Source of the DNA: Haloferax larsenii JCM 13917
GTDB lineage: Archaea; Halobacteriota; Halobacteria; Halobacteriales; Haloferacaceae
Direction of reading: 5' to 3'
DNA length: 45,040 bases
Assembly (NCBI RefSeq): GCF_000336955.1
Contig: NZ_AOLI01000034.1
Span: 8,823-53,862, forward strand
The translations under genes and the position numbers were made by a program. How positions within the stretch are numbered: position 1 is the stretch's first letter; each line of letters starts with the position of its first letter. Below the pieces are notes generated by a model, which ran no database searches, was not told the origin of the DNA, and saw only the letters and a list, made by a program, of their open reading frames with translations. Of this stretch, positions 23,459 to 31,637 are shown piece by piece.

Positions 23459-24517
23459 ATGAGAGTCGCGCTCGTCTCGATGTACACGACGCACCACGAA
23501 GAGACGGGGGCGACGAGACGGACGCGACGGACTGCCGAACTGCTCTCCGACCGGGGGCACGAGGTGGTCGTCCTCTGTTCGCAGTGGTGGGACGGCGAGG
23601 TGCCGGAGTTCGAGCACCAGAACGTGACCTACCGCCGCGTGACCGAGTCGCCGTCGGTGGGTGCGTTCGCCTCGAAAGTCCCCTTCGTTCTCCGCGACGT
23701 CGCGCCCGACGTGATTCAGGTGGCGAGCTACCCGCCGTCGCACGTCTCGGCGGTCAAGACCGCGGCACGATTCCTCCGAACGCCGGTCGTCGCCGACTGG
23801 TGGAACCGCGACGACCGGGGCGGAAACCGGTCGTATCGGCGGGCCGCGAAGTCCCCCGACGCGGTCGTCGTCCCCTCCGAGATGATTCGCACGCAGGTCC
23901 GCGAACTGGGCGCGTCGGCCGACGCGACGCGCCTCGTTCCAGAACCGCTCAACATGGGTCTCGTCCGCGATGCACCCGTCAAGGAGGTCGCAGACGTGGT
24001 CTACGCCCGCGACCTCGACGAACACGCGAACGTCGAGAGCTTCCTGCTCGCACTCGCCGAACTCCGCGACAAAGACTGGAATGCGGTCGTCATCGGCGAC
24101 GGTCCCGAGCGAGGGACGGCCGAGCAGACGGCCCGCGACCTGCGCATCGACGACCGCGTGGAGTTCCTCGGCGAACTCCCGGCCGAGAAGGCAGTCCCGA
24201 TTATGAAGGGCGCACACGTCTTCGCGCAGACGGCGACGGTCGAACCATTTGCGACGAACCTCCTGTGGGCGCTCGCCTGCGGGTGCGTCTGCATCGTCGA
24301 GTACCAGGCGCGGTCGTCGGCCCACGAACTCGTCGAAGGCCGCGAACGCGGCTCGCTCGTCACGAACCCGCAAGAACTCGCCGACGAAATCGTCGCCGCC
24401 CGCAGGTTCGACCACGAGACCGTAGACGATGACTTCTCCCACTACGACTTCCGTACCGTCGTCGACCAGTTCGAAGACGTGTATCGGACGGAAATCGACG
24501 ACTACGGCTTCTTCTGA
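23459..24517 (+). CDS. GT4-type glycosyltransferase, variant active site
   Basis: A 352-residue GT-B fold glycosyltransferase. The N-terminal domain (MRVALVSMYTTHHEETGATRR) has the acceptor-side glycine loop region. The C-terminal domain shows VVIGDGPER, RVEFLGELP and the donor-binding segment VEPFATNLLWALACGC. In GT4 enzymes this segment is E-x7-E (EPFG....EA). Here the second glutamate is tryptophan, so donor binding may differ. It probably builds surface or lipid-linked sugars in the cytoplasm. I chose ATG 23459 over one eight codons upstream because the TATA box at 23429-23436 fits it exactly. No sugar-nucleotide genes are adjacent. Confidence 0.85.
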   Translation: MRVALVSMYTTHHEETGATRRTRRTAELLSDRGHEVVVLCSQWWDGEVPEFEHQNVTYRRVTESPSVGAFASKVPFVLRDVAPDVIQVASYPPSHVSAVKTAARFLRTPVVADWWNRDDRGGNRSYRRAAKSPDAVVVPSEMIRTQVRELGASADATRLVPEPLNMGLVRDAPVKEVADVVYARDLDEHANVESFLLALAELRDKDWNAVVIGDGPERGTAEQTARDLRIDDRVEFLGELPAEKAVPIMKGAHVFAQTATVEPFATNLLWALACGCVCIVEYQARSSAHELVEGRERGSLVTNPQELADEIVAARRFDHETVDDDFSHYDFRTVVDQFEDVYRTEIDDYGFF

Positions 24518-24547
24518 CGGCGCTCGTTTCTGGCGGCGCTCGCTTTC
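24515..24547. repeat. 16-17-bp tandem duplication at the glycosyltransferase stop
   Basis: TGACGGCGCTCGTTTC at 24515-24530 and TGGCGGCGCTCGCTTTC at 24531-24547. The first unit includes the TGA stop (24515-24517). Confidence 0.6.
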
Positions 24548-24623
24548 CAGTGAACCGAAGCAGCGAGAGAGTCGGACAGCACCGCCGCTCGCGGTCGGTG
24601 ATAATTGAAGAGAGACGGCGAGA

Positions 24624-25253
24624 TTACTCGTCTATCTCGTAGTCGCCGCCGTACTTCATGAAGAAGTACGCGAGGCCGAGCGTCGCAACCATCGCGAACG
24701 AGGTGGCGACGCCGAGTGCCTTCGCACTGTCCGGGACGCTCGGGAGGTTCGCACCCCCGCCACCGCCACCGACTTCGACGGTCGCGACGTCGCCGCCGAC
24801 GGCGACTGCGCCCTTCATGCCGAGTGCCTTGTGCGGTTCACAGAAGTACTTCGAGATGCCAGCGTCACCCTCTTCGAAGGTGTACTCGTAGGTCGTTCCG
24901 GCTTCGGCGACTGCCGCGCCGGAGTCGAGGCTCGCGGGGCCTTCTTCCATCTTGACGTTGTGGCCGCCGCCCTCGCCGGTCCATTCCCACGTCACTGTCG
25001 TTCCGGGGTCGACCCAGATGCCAGCGGGAGCGAACGCGAGTGCGCCGCCGTTCCCCTCAGCACCAACCTCGATGGTGACTTCGCTTTGGCCGCGGAGGTC
25101 TTCGTAACCCCCGTCGATACCGTCGAGCCAACCGCCGAAGTCGGGTTCTTCCGTCTGCGCCGCGGCCGTACCCGAGGTGGCGGCAACCGCCGCGCCACCA
25201 GCGGCCGCCCCGAGGAACGCCCGCCGAGACATATCCACGTTGCCGTCGGTCAT
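24624..25253 (-). CDS. halocyanin-type blue copper protein (stand-alone copy)
   Basis: A 209-residue membrane-bound cupredoxin that carries electrons outside the cytoplasmic membrane. A Tat signal (SRRAFLGAAAGG) precedes the copper domain, which has ligands His98 (GGHNV), Cys138 (KYFCEPH), His141 and Met146. A Gly-rich hinge and a C-terminal transmembrane helix (AMVATLGLAYFFM) follow. About 125 residues of the copper domain differ from the halocyanin at 40178-40834 at only some six positions, while the signal peptides and C-terminal anchors are different. ATG 25253 is used. An alternative ATG seven codons downstream (25232) would start right at the Tat motif. It stands alone and may serve the second, partly visible petD copy or a terminal oxidase. 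Confidence 0.92.
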   Translation of the reverse strand: MTDGNVDMSRRAFLGAAAGGAAVAATSGTAAAQTEEPDFGGWLDGIDGGYEDLRGQSEVTIEVGAEGNGGALAFAPAGIWVDPGTTVTWEWTGEGGGHNVKMEEGPASLDSGAAVAEAGTTYEYTFEEGDAGISKYFCEPHKALGMKGAVAVGGDVATVEVGGGGGGANLPSVPDSAKALGVATSFAMVATLGLAYFFMKYGGDYEIDE

Positions 25254-25374
25254 GTCCGGCGCTTGGTGTGGGCCTGTAGTGAATACTTTGGTTCTCGTCC
25301 GTCACCACCCACGGGGCGGACCTCAATTTACAGGGCCGCAGCTCCCGCCGGAAGAAAAAATCGCCGCAATAAGT

Positions 25375-25414
25375 GTCGAGGCTGTGCAGTGTCCGTCGAG
25401 GCTGTACAGCGTGT
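25375..25414. repeat. 20-bp tandem duplication past the M42 peptidase stop
   Basis: 25375-25394 and 25395-25414 share GTCGAGGCTGT.CAG.GT. It lies 13 bp downstream of the stop of the minus-strand aminopeptidase gene. Confidence 0.7.
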
Positions 25415-25427
25415 GCCCGGACGCAGT

Positions 25428-26474
25428 TCAGAGCGTGTAGTCGAACTCGCCCGTCTCGCTGTCGAGGAAGGCGGTCAGGAGGTCGATGTAGGCCTCGACG
25501 TCGTCTTTGTGGACGCTCTCTGTGACCGTGTGGAGGTAGCGCGTCGGCATCGAGATGGCACCGACGGGCTTCGCGCCGTAGGTGTTCTGGAAGCCGCCGG
25601 TGTCCGTGCCGCCCGCGGGAAGTAGTTCCATCTGGAATGGGATGTCGTTCTCTTCGGCGACCGCGCGGAGTCGGCGGTGGACTTTCGGGTTCGCGATGGC
25701 GCTGGAGTCTTTGAGCTTGATGCCCGCGCCCTCGCCGAGTTTCGTGACGTGGTCTGCGGGGTCGAAGCCGGGGACGTCGTTCGCGACGGTGGTGTCGAGA
25801 CCGAGCGCGAGGTCGGGGTCGAGGTCGACGCCGAGTGCCTGCGCGCCGCGGAGGCCGACTTCTTCCTGGACGGTCGCCGCGAAGTGGATGGTGACGTCGG
25901 GGTTCTCGATGCGCTTTGCGGCTTCGAGCATCGCGAACAGACAGACGCGGTCGTCGATGGCCTTGCCCGTGACGTGGTCTCCCATCCGGACGGTCGTCTG
26001 CTGCATCGTCACGAGGTCGCCGACGGACACCTTCTCTTCGACCGTCTCGCTCGGAAGCCCGAGGTCGACGTACTCGTCTTCGACCTTCGGTTCTTTCTTC
26101 TTCTGCTCTTCAGTGAGCGTGTGCGGGGGAACAGAGCCGATGACGCCCGTGAGGTCCTCGTCGTCGGTGTGGACGGTGACGCGCTGGGCCTTCAACACGC
26201 GGGGGTCCCAGCCGCCGAGCGCGTCGAGTTGGAGGAAGCCGTCGTCGTTGATGTGGCGGACCATGAAGCCGATTTCGTCCATGTGGGCGGCGACGGCGAC
26301 TTCGTAGTCGCTCGACCCCTCGATGGTCCCGACGACGTTCCCCATCGCATCGACGCGAACGCGGTCTGTCGTCTCTTCGAGGGCTGCGCGTACGATGGTG
26401 CGAATGCGGTCTTCGTACCCGGGGACGCCGCTGGTCTCGGTGAGTTCTTTCAGTTTGTCGAAATCGAAGTTCAT
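25428..26474 (-). CDS. M42 family tetrahedral aminopeptidase
   Basis: A 348-residue cytoplasmic metallopeptidase of the TET/FrvX family that trims peptides released by the proteasome. Metal and catalytic residues are visible in VAAHMDEIGFMV (His-Asp), GKAIDDRVC (bridging Asp), VQEEVGLRGA (catalytic Glu pair) and LGLDTT. The C-terminal His is in TRYLHTVTESV. The short PDZ-like insertion domain expected for M42 lies at roughly 75-165. I used ATG 26474 (MNFDFDKLKELTETSGVPG). A CTTATCTA element about 27 bp upstream supports a leaderless message. The gene is divergent from the MTH865-like gene. Confidence 0.92.
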   Translation of the reverse strand: MNFDFDKLKELTETSGVPGYEDRIRTIVRAALEETTDRVRVDAMGNVVGTIEGSSDYEVAVAAHMDEIGFMVRHINDDGFLQLDALGGWDPRVLKAQRVTVHTDDEDLTGVIGSVPPHTLTEEQKKKEPKVEDEYVDLGLPSETVEEKVSVGDLVTMQQTTVRMGDHVTGKAIDDRVCLFAMLEAAKRIENPDVTIHFAATVQEEVGLRGAQALGVDLDPDLALGLDTTVANDVPGFDPADHVTKLGEGAGIKLKDSSAIANPKVHRRLRAVAEENDIPFQMELLPAGGTDTGGFQNTYGAKPVGAISMPTRYLHTVTESVHKDDVEAYIDLLTAFLDSETGEFDYTL

Positions 26475-26605
26475 GGTTGTGCATGATTTGCCACTGTAGA
26501 TAAGTCCATCAGTCTCGACCGAACGTTCGTCACGTCCTAACAAACACCAAACGAGTTGTTGGTTGTTCCGGAACCCTTTTGGAGTTCACCGCGGACGTAG
26601 CGTGT

Positions 26606-26863
26606 ATGTCAGATGTCGAATCCCAGCTCCGCGAGCAGTTCATGGACGCGTTCGAAAACGCCAGCTTCCCCGTGAACAACCAGATGTCGCTCGTTCCCGC
26701 GCTCCCGAACGGCCCCGGCACGAAGTTCGAAGCCGGCGACACGACGATTACGGCGATGGAACTCGCCGCAAAGCTCGGCAAGCACCAGGACTTCCCGTAC
26801 GAAGACGCCGAGAGTCTCGTCGACGACGTTATCGCGGGACTCAAGGAAGAAGGGATGATTTAA
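26606..26863 (+). CDS. MTH865-like family small protein
   Basis: An 85-residue protein (MSDVESQLREQFMDAFENASFPVNNQMSLVPALPNGPGTKF..., DVIAGLKEEGMI). It matches the MTH865-like family of archaeal proteins, whose founding structure from Methanothermobacter is an EF-hand-like or helical fold of unknown function. The PVNNQMSLVPALPNGP segment is the conserved core. Start is ATG 26606. A longer frame from 26579 lacks support. The next gene begins 16 bp after its stop, so the two may be co-transcribed. Confidence 0.85.
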   Translation: MSDVESQLREQFMDAFENASFPVNNQMSLVPALPNGPGTKFEAGDTTITAMELAAKLGKHQDFPYEDAESLVDDVIAGLKEEGMI

Positions 26864-26879
26864 TCACGGCACCCACGCC

Positions 26880-27602
26880 GTGACGCACACGAAGCGAACG
26901 CTCTGGGAACGGTGGGTCGACCGCTTCGTCGACACCACCGACCCGATACCACTTTTCGAGACAACCGACGACAGAACAGTCCAGACTATCGAGTACGGCC
27001 GGTCGAACCGTCCTGTACTCGAACGAGGCCACCGCATGGAGCGTGTCCTCCGCGAAGCCGGTGGCAGTGTCGTCGCCGACCACGAGCGACAGGCTGGTCG
27101 CTACGAAGGGCTTGTCTACATGATGTACACCCTCGACGGCGACGTGGTCGTTCCGCGATATCTCGGCAAGTGCGGGAAGTTCGGCGCGTCGGGAACCGCC
27201 CTCAACAGCAACCTCAAGAGCGTCGAGACGAACGACGGAAAACTCGCACGTTGGGGATACGGCCGATACTACCACTTCGGCGACCTCTCTGCGGCGGTGT
27301 TCACCGACGACGGGCCGGGCAAGTACGACCGGTGGGTCTCGGAGTTGTTCGAGTCGACCGAACCGCTTCGCCTTCGCGAGCCGGTCTACTTCTGGGTCGA
27401 ACCGTGGGAAGTCGGCACCGAAGGACCGTATCCAGACACTCGGCCGTACCTCGAAGAACTCGAATACCAACTCATCGGCATCGCGTTCGAACTGTTTCCC
27501 GAGCGACTCTTGAACACCGAGGGCGTGCCGACGAACCCCGAGGCGTACGCGAAGATGCGCGGCTGGACCGACCGTGAAGATACGAGACTCTCGGACTTCT
27601 GA
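26880..27602 (+). CDS. uncharacterised protein, possible GIY-YIG-like fold
   Basis: A 240-residue soluble acidic protein starting at GTG 26880. I do not recognise the family with certainty. The segment LVYMMYTLDGD...RYLGKCGKFG (roughly 78-104) resembles the first strands of GIY-YIG nucleases (GxYxxY, then YxGK). A glutamate near the end (ELEYQLIGIAFELFPERLLNTEG) could be the metal ligand. Trp/Tyr content is high (GKLARWGYGRYYHFGDL, VYFWVEPWEVG). There is no transmembrane segment or signal. It follows the MTH865-like gene by 16 bp and precedes the S9 peptidase by 41 bp. If the fold is right, it may be a nuclease for DNA repair or restriction, but this is inference. Confidence 0.6.
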   Translation: MTHTKRTLWERWVDRFVDTTDPIPLFETTDDRTVQTIEYGRSNRPVLERGHRMERVLREAGGSVVADHERQAGRYEGLVYMMYTLDGDVVVPRYLGKCGKFGASGTALNSNLKSVETNDGKLARWGYGRYYHFGDLSAAVFTDDGPGKYDRWVSELFESTEPLRLREPVYFWVEPWEVGTEGPYPDTRPYLEELEYQLIGIAFELFPERLLNTEGVPTNPEAYAKMRGWTDREDTRLSDF

Positions 27603-27643
27603 CACCCAAACCGATTTCTCGCCACCGCGCCAACACTGGTGGT

Positions 27644-29446
27644 ATGCGAACCTACGACATCGAGCGGTATCTCAACATCAGGAGCGCGTACGGTGCCTCC
27701 TTCGCGCCCGACGGCGAGCGCCTCTCGTTTCTCATGGACACGACGGGCGTCCCGCAGGTGTGGACTGTCGACGAACCGGGTGCGTGGCCCGAACAGCGCA
27801 CCTTCTACGAGGAGCGCGTCACGTTCGCGTCGTGGTCGCCGGAGAACCACGAGGTCATCTTCGGGATGGACAAGGGCGGAAACGAGCGCCAGCAGTTGTT
27901 CCGCCTCGAACCCGATACGGGCGTCATCGACGACCTGACACAGAGTCCCGACGCCAAACACCGCTGGGGCGGGTGGAGCCACGACGGCGAGCAGTTCGCC
28001 TTCACGTCGAACCGTCGGGACAACTCGGTCTTCGACGTGTACGTACAGGACCGCGACGCGACGGAAGCCGACGCTCGACTCGTTCACGAAGGTGACGGGT
28101 GGCTCACGCTCGGTGGCTGGTCCCCCGACGATTCGAAACTCATCGTCGCCGAAGCGTACTCGAACTTCGACCAAGACGTCTCCGTCCTCGACCTCGCGAC
28201 GGGCGAACTGACGCATATCACGCCCCATCAGGGGACCGTTCGGTTCCAGAGCGCCACGTGGGGGCCGGACGGCGAGAACGTCTACATGGTGTCGGACCGC
28301 GCCAGCGACACGCTCGAACTCGTCCGCTACAGTCTCGACTCGGGCGAGTTCTCGCTCGTCGAATCCGGCGGCGACTACGAAATCGAAGGCGTCGGCATCG
28401 ACGAAGACTCGCGGCGCATCGTCTACGCCCGCAACGTCGAGGGGTACACCGAACTCACGTTCGGCGAACTCACCGCCCCGGACGAAATCGACGCGTATCC
28501 CGAACCGAACCTCCCGAGGGGAGTCGCGGGCGGAATCTCGTTCTCACCGGACGGCGACCGCGCTGCCGTCACCGTCACCGCGAGTGCTGACACCGCGAAC
28601 GTCTACGTCGTGGACCTCAAGACCGGCGAGGCGGAACGCTGGACGCGTGCGGCGACAGCGGGCATTCCGAGAGACACGTTCGTGCCGCCGGAACTCGTCC
28701 ACTACCCGACCTTCGACGGCCGCGACATCCCGGCGTTCTTCACTCTGCCAGAGGAGTCGCCAGAAGGCGAGACACCGGTCATCGTCGACATTCACGGCGG
28801 TCCGGAATCGCAGCGCCGACCCTCCTTTTCGGCGGTCAAGCAGTACTTCCTCTCGCGGGGGTACGCCTACTTCGAACCGAACGTCCGCGGCTCTGCGGGC
28901 TACGGCAAGGCCTACGGCCACCTCGACGACGTGGAAAAGCGAATGGATTCCGTCGCCGACATCGAGGCGGCGGTCGAGTGGCTCCACGACCATCCGGCGG
29001 TCGACCCCGACAAAATCGTCGCCATGGGCGGGTCCTACGGCGGATTTATGGTTCTCGCGTCGATGACCGAGTACCCCGACTTGTGGGCCGCTGGCATCGA
29101 CATCGTCGGCATCGCCAACTTCGTCACGTTCCTCGAAAACACAGGTGATTGGCGGCGCGAACTCCGCGAGGCCGAATACGGCTCTCTCGAAGACGACCGC
29201 GAGTTCCTCGAATCCATCTCACCGGTAAACAACATCGAGAAGATTCGTGCCCCGCTGTTCGTCCTCCACGGTGAGAACGACCCGCGCGTGCCCGTGAGCG
29301 AAGCGCACCAACTCGTCGAGGAGGCACGCGAGCACGCCCACGTCCGCGAACTCATCTTCGACGACGAGGGACACGGCTTCTCGAAGCTCGAAAACCGCAT
29401 CGAAGCGTACTCCCAAATCGCCGACTTCCTCGACGAGTTCGTCTAA
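27644..29446 (+). CDS. S9 family prolyl oligopeptidase / acylaminoacyl-peptidase
   Basis: A 600-residue serine peptidase. Residues 1 to ~350 form a beta-propeller with repeated SPDG and WSPD motifs that filters substrates. The C-terminal alpha/beta hydrolase carries the triad Ser464 (GGSYGGF), Asp546 (HGENDPRVP) and His577 (DEGHGF). The oxyanion region is DIHGGPESQ. No signal peptide is seen, so it probably degrades small peptides in the cytoplasm, perhaps downstream of the proteasome along with the M42 and M28 enzymes in this window. Start is ATG 27644. Length and residues are normal for the family. Confidence 0.93.
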   Translation: MRTYDIERYLNIRSAYGASFAPDGERLSFLMDTTGVPQVWTVDEPGAWPEQRTFYEERVTFASWSPENHEVIFGMDKGGNERQQLFRLEPDTGVIDDLTQSPDAKHRWGGWSHDGEQFAFTSNRRDNSVFDVYVQDRDATEADARLVHEGDGWLTLGGWSPDDSKLIVAEAYSNFDQDVSVLDLATGELTHITPHQGTVRFQSATWGPDGENVYMVSDRASDTLELVRYSLDSGEFSLVESGGDYEIEGVGIDEDSRRIVYARNVEGYTELTFGELTAPDEIDAYPEPNLPRGVAGGISFSPDGDRAAVTVTASADTANVYVVDLKTGEAERWTRAATAGIPRDTFVPPELVHYPTFDGRDIPAFFTLPEESPEGETPVIVDIHGGPESQRRPSFSAVKQYFLSRGYAYFEPNVRGSAGYGKAYGHLDDVEKRMDSVADIEAAVEWLHDHPAVDPDKIVAMGGSYGGFMVLASMTEYPDLWAAGIDIVGIANFVTFLENTGDWRRELREAEYGSLEDDREFLESISPVNNIEKIRAPLFVLHGENDPRVPVSEAHQLVEEAREHAHVRELIFDDEGHGFSKLENRIEAYSQIADFLDEFV

Positions 29447-29548
29447 TCGGTCCTTCGAGGTCGCTCTTTTCGGACCACCGATTCGAGAATGTCAATACAG
29501 AGAGTAGACGAAACCGTTTACTTCGGGCCACGGTTCACCGCCTGATAC

Positions 29549-29977
29549 ATGAGCGGCTACGACCGGACGCCCGACCGTGACGACACTGCCGTCGTCGGTG
29601 CCAGAATCGGGGCACGAATAACTGACACACTCATCGTGTTGGTGTTCATGTTCGCACTGAGCGTTCCACTCGGCGACGCGGCTGGTGGGTCTCGGCCATA
29701 CGGTGACCTCTTGTTCCTCGTCGTGGCTTTCGTGTACTCCTTCTTGCTCGAAGGGCTGTGGGATGGACGGACACTCGGGAAGCGCCTGTTCCAAATCAAA
29801 GTCGTGACAGTCGACGGCGACGCCTGTGACCTCACATCGTCGCTGGTGAGAAACGTGCTCCGCGTCGTCGACGCTATCCTCTATTACCTCGTTGGCTTTG
29901 TTTCGATGGCTCGCACCGACAGACGACAGCGCCTCGGTGACATCGTCGCCAGTACCGTGGTCGTCCGCGACCAATAG
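29549..29977 (+). CDS. RDD family membrane protein
   Basis: A 142-residue protein with three to four transmembrane helices and the three signature motifs of the RDD family: GARITDTLIVLVFM (Arg-Asp pair as R..D), TLGKRLFQIKVV and RRQRLGDIVASTVVV. The family function is mostly unknown. Some bacterial members work as Na+(Li+, K+)/H+ antiporters, which would make sense in a halophile but is not shown here. A GTTTACTT element about 30 bp before the ATG is the likely TATA box. Confidence 0.88.
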   Translation: MSGYDRTPDRDDTAVVGARIGARITDTLIVLVFMFALSVPLGDAAGGSRPYGDLLFLVVAFVYSFLLEGLWDGRTLGKRLFQIKVVTVDGDACDLTSSLVRNVLRVVDAILYYLVGFVSMARTDRRQRLGDIVASTVVVRDQ

Positions 29978-30049
29978 TGGTCAGCAGTCGCACGGTAAAC
30001 TGCCTTATCTTCCGTTAGAGTCAAACCACGGCACGCCGAAGCTCTGTCC

Positions 30050-30469
30050 ATGAGCGCGGACTCGGAACAACAGACTATCCGGTGTCTCATCGCGAAGGTG
30101 GGACTGGACGGGCACGACCGTGGAGCACACGTAATCTCTCGCGCCTTCCGCGACGCGGGATTCGAGGTCATCTACTCGGGCCTCCACCGTGCCCCAGACG
30201 AGATTATTCAGGCGACGGTCCAAGAGGACGTCAACGTGCTCGGGATTTCTATCCTCTCGGGCGCGCACAACACGCTCGTCCCGAAGGTGATGGACGGCCT
30301 CGAAGAGTACGGCGCACTCGACGACACGCTCGTCATCGTCGGCGGCATCATCCCCGAGGAAGACCGACCGGGACTGCTCGAAGAGGGCGTCGACGCCATC
30401 TTCGGCCCCGGGACGCCGATGCAGGAGACCATCGACTTCGTGAAGGAAAACGCACCCGAGCGGACGTGA
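30050..30469 (+). CDS. mcmA2: methylmalonyl-CoA mutase, cobalamin-binding subunit
   Basis: A 139-residue B12-binding domain with the lower-ligand motif DGHDRG (Asp20, His22, Gly25 in DxHxxG) followed by the SGLH...GISILSGAH and VGGIIPEED/FGPGT segments of the C-terminal domain of methylmalonyl-CoA mutase. Archaea encode this domain as a separate small subunit that joins a large catalytic subunit, which is not in this window. The complex interconverts succinyl-CoA and methylmalonyl-CoA in propionate metabolism and in the methylaspartate cycle of haloarchaea. The MeaB gene follows 2 bp after the stop, which supports this over other B12-dependent mutases. Confidence 0.92.
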   Translation: MSADSEQQTIRCLIAKVGLDGHDRGAHVISRAFRDAGFEVIYSGLHRAPDEIIQATVQEDVNVLGISILSGAHNTLVPKVMDGLEEYGALDDTLVIVGGIIPEEDRPGLLEEGVDAIFGPGTPMQETIDFVKENAPERT

Positions 30470-30471
30470 CG

Positions 30472-31560
30472 ATGAATCAGGCGGCGGAATCCGACCTCGT
30501 CGAGCGACTCCTCGACGGCGAACACCGGGCGCTGGCGCGCGTCATCACGAAGATAGAGTCGCGTGCACCCGGCTACCGCGACATCATCTCCGACATCCAC
30601 TCACACACGGGCCACGCCTCGGTGGTCGGCGTCACCGGCAGTCCCGGTGCCGGCAAATCCACCCTCGTCGACAAACTCGCCAAGTTCTACCGCGACCGAG
30701 GCGAGACCGTCGGTGTCATCGCCGTGGACCCCTCCTCGCCCTACACGGGCGGGGCGGTCCTCGGCGACCGCATTCGCATGGCTTCGAACGTCGGCGACAT
30801 GGACGTGTTCTTCCGGTCGATGAGCGCGCGCGGCCAACTCGGCGGCCTCTCGACTGCGACGTCTGACGCCGTCAAAGCGCTCGACGCGTTCGGCAAAGAC
30901 CGCATCATCATCGAGACCGTCGGCGCGGGCCAAAACGAAGTGGACGTCGTGAAGACGGCCGACACGGTGGTCGTCCTCGTCCAACCCGGCAGCGGCGACG
31001 ACGTGCAGATGCTGAAGGCTGGCATCCTCGAAATCGGCGACGTGTTCGTCGTCAACAAAGCCGACATGGCCGGCGCGTCGCGCACGGTCGCCGAGCTAGA
31101 GGAGATGATTCACCTCCGCGACGACCCGCGGGCGAACCTCGATACGGGCCACCACGGCCACGACGCGTTCGACGACGACCACGGCTCGGAGACTGACACA
31201 GACGGGACCGACGAGGCGACCGACGCGGACAGCGAGCCCCCGAGTTGGACGCCGCAGGTCGTCGAGACAGTCGCCACGCAGGGTGAGGGAATCGAAACCC
31301 TCGTGGACACGCTGGACGACCACTACACCTACCTGACCGACTCTGGCGAGTTGGACGAAAAGGCCCGACAGCGCGCCGCCGAGGAGATTCGCCAACTGCT
31401 CCGAAGCGACGTGGGTGAACTGCTCGAACGGGAACTTGACGCACAGGGCGGCGTCGACGACTTTGCGGCCGCTGTGGTCGAAAAGGAGACAGACCCGTAC
31501 GCCGTCACCGAGGAGGTTCTCGAACCGCTCCGTGACTGTCTCGGCGACCGCGACGACTGA
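30472..31560 (+). CDS. meaB: MeaB/ArgK-family GTPase, mutase chaperone
   Basis: A 362-residue G3E P-loop GTPase that gates cobalamin loading and protects methylmalonyl-CoA mutase. Walker A is GSPGAGKST (56-64). Switch and Walker B regions include VDPSSPYTGGAVLGDR and IETVGAGQNEVD. The guanine specificity motif is NKAD. A highly acidic insertion rich in Asp/His/Ser/Thr (around residues 220-250) interrupts the usual C-terminal region before WTPQVVETVATQGEGI. This fits halophilic adaptation. The start is ATG 30472, 2 bp after the mutase subunit stop, in a clear operon. The conventional dimerisation helices follow at the C-terminus. Confidence 0.93.
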   Translation: MNQAAESDLVERLLDGEHRALARVITKIESRAPGYRDIISDIHSHTGHASVVGVTGSPGAGKSTLVDKLAKFYRDRGETVGVIAVDPSSPYTGGAVLGDRIRMASNVGDMDVFFRSMSARGQLGGLSTATSDAVKALDAFGKDRIIIETVGAGQNEVDVVKTADTVVVLVQPGSGDDVQMLKAGILEIGDVFVVNKADMAGASRTVAELEEMIHLRDDPRANLDTGHHGHDAFDDDHGSETDTDGTDEATDADSEPPSWTPQVVETVATQGEGIETLVDTLDDHYTYLTDSGELDEKARQRAAEEIRQLLRSDVGELLERELDAQGGVDDFAAAVVEKETDPYAVTEEVLEPLRDCLGDRDD

Positions 31561-31637
31561 CGCGGCCGCCCGGCGTTCTGTGAGGCCACACCGATTCCGG
31601 CGGGCGAATTAAGGCCTCAGCGCACTATCTGGATGAC

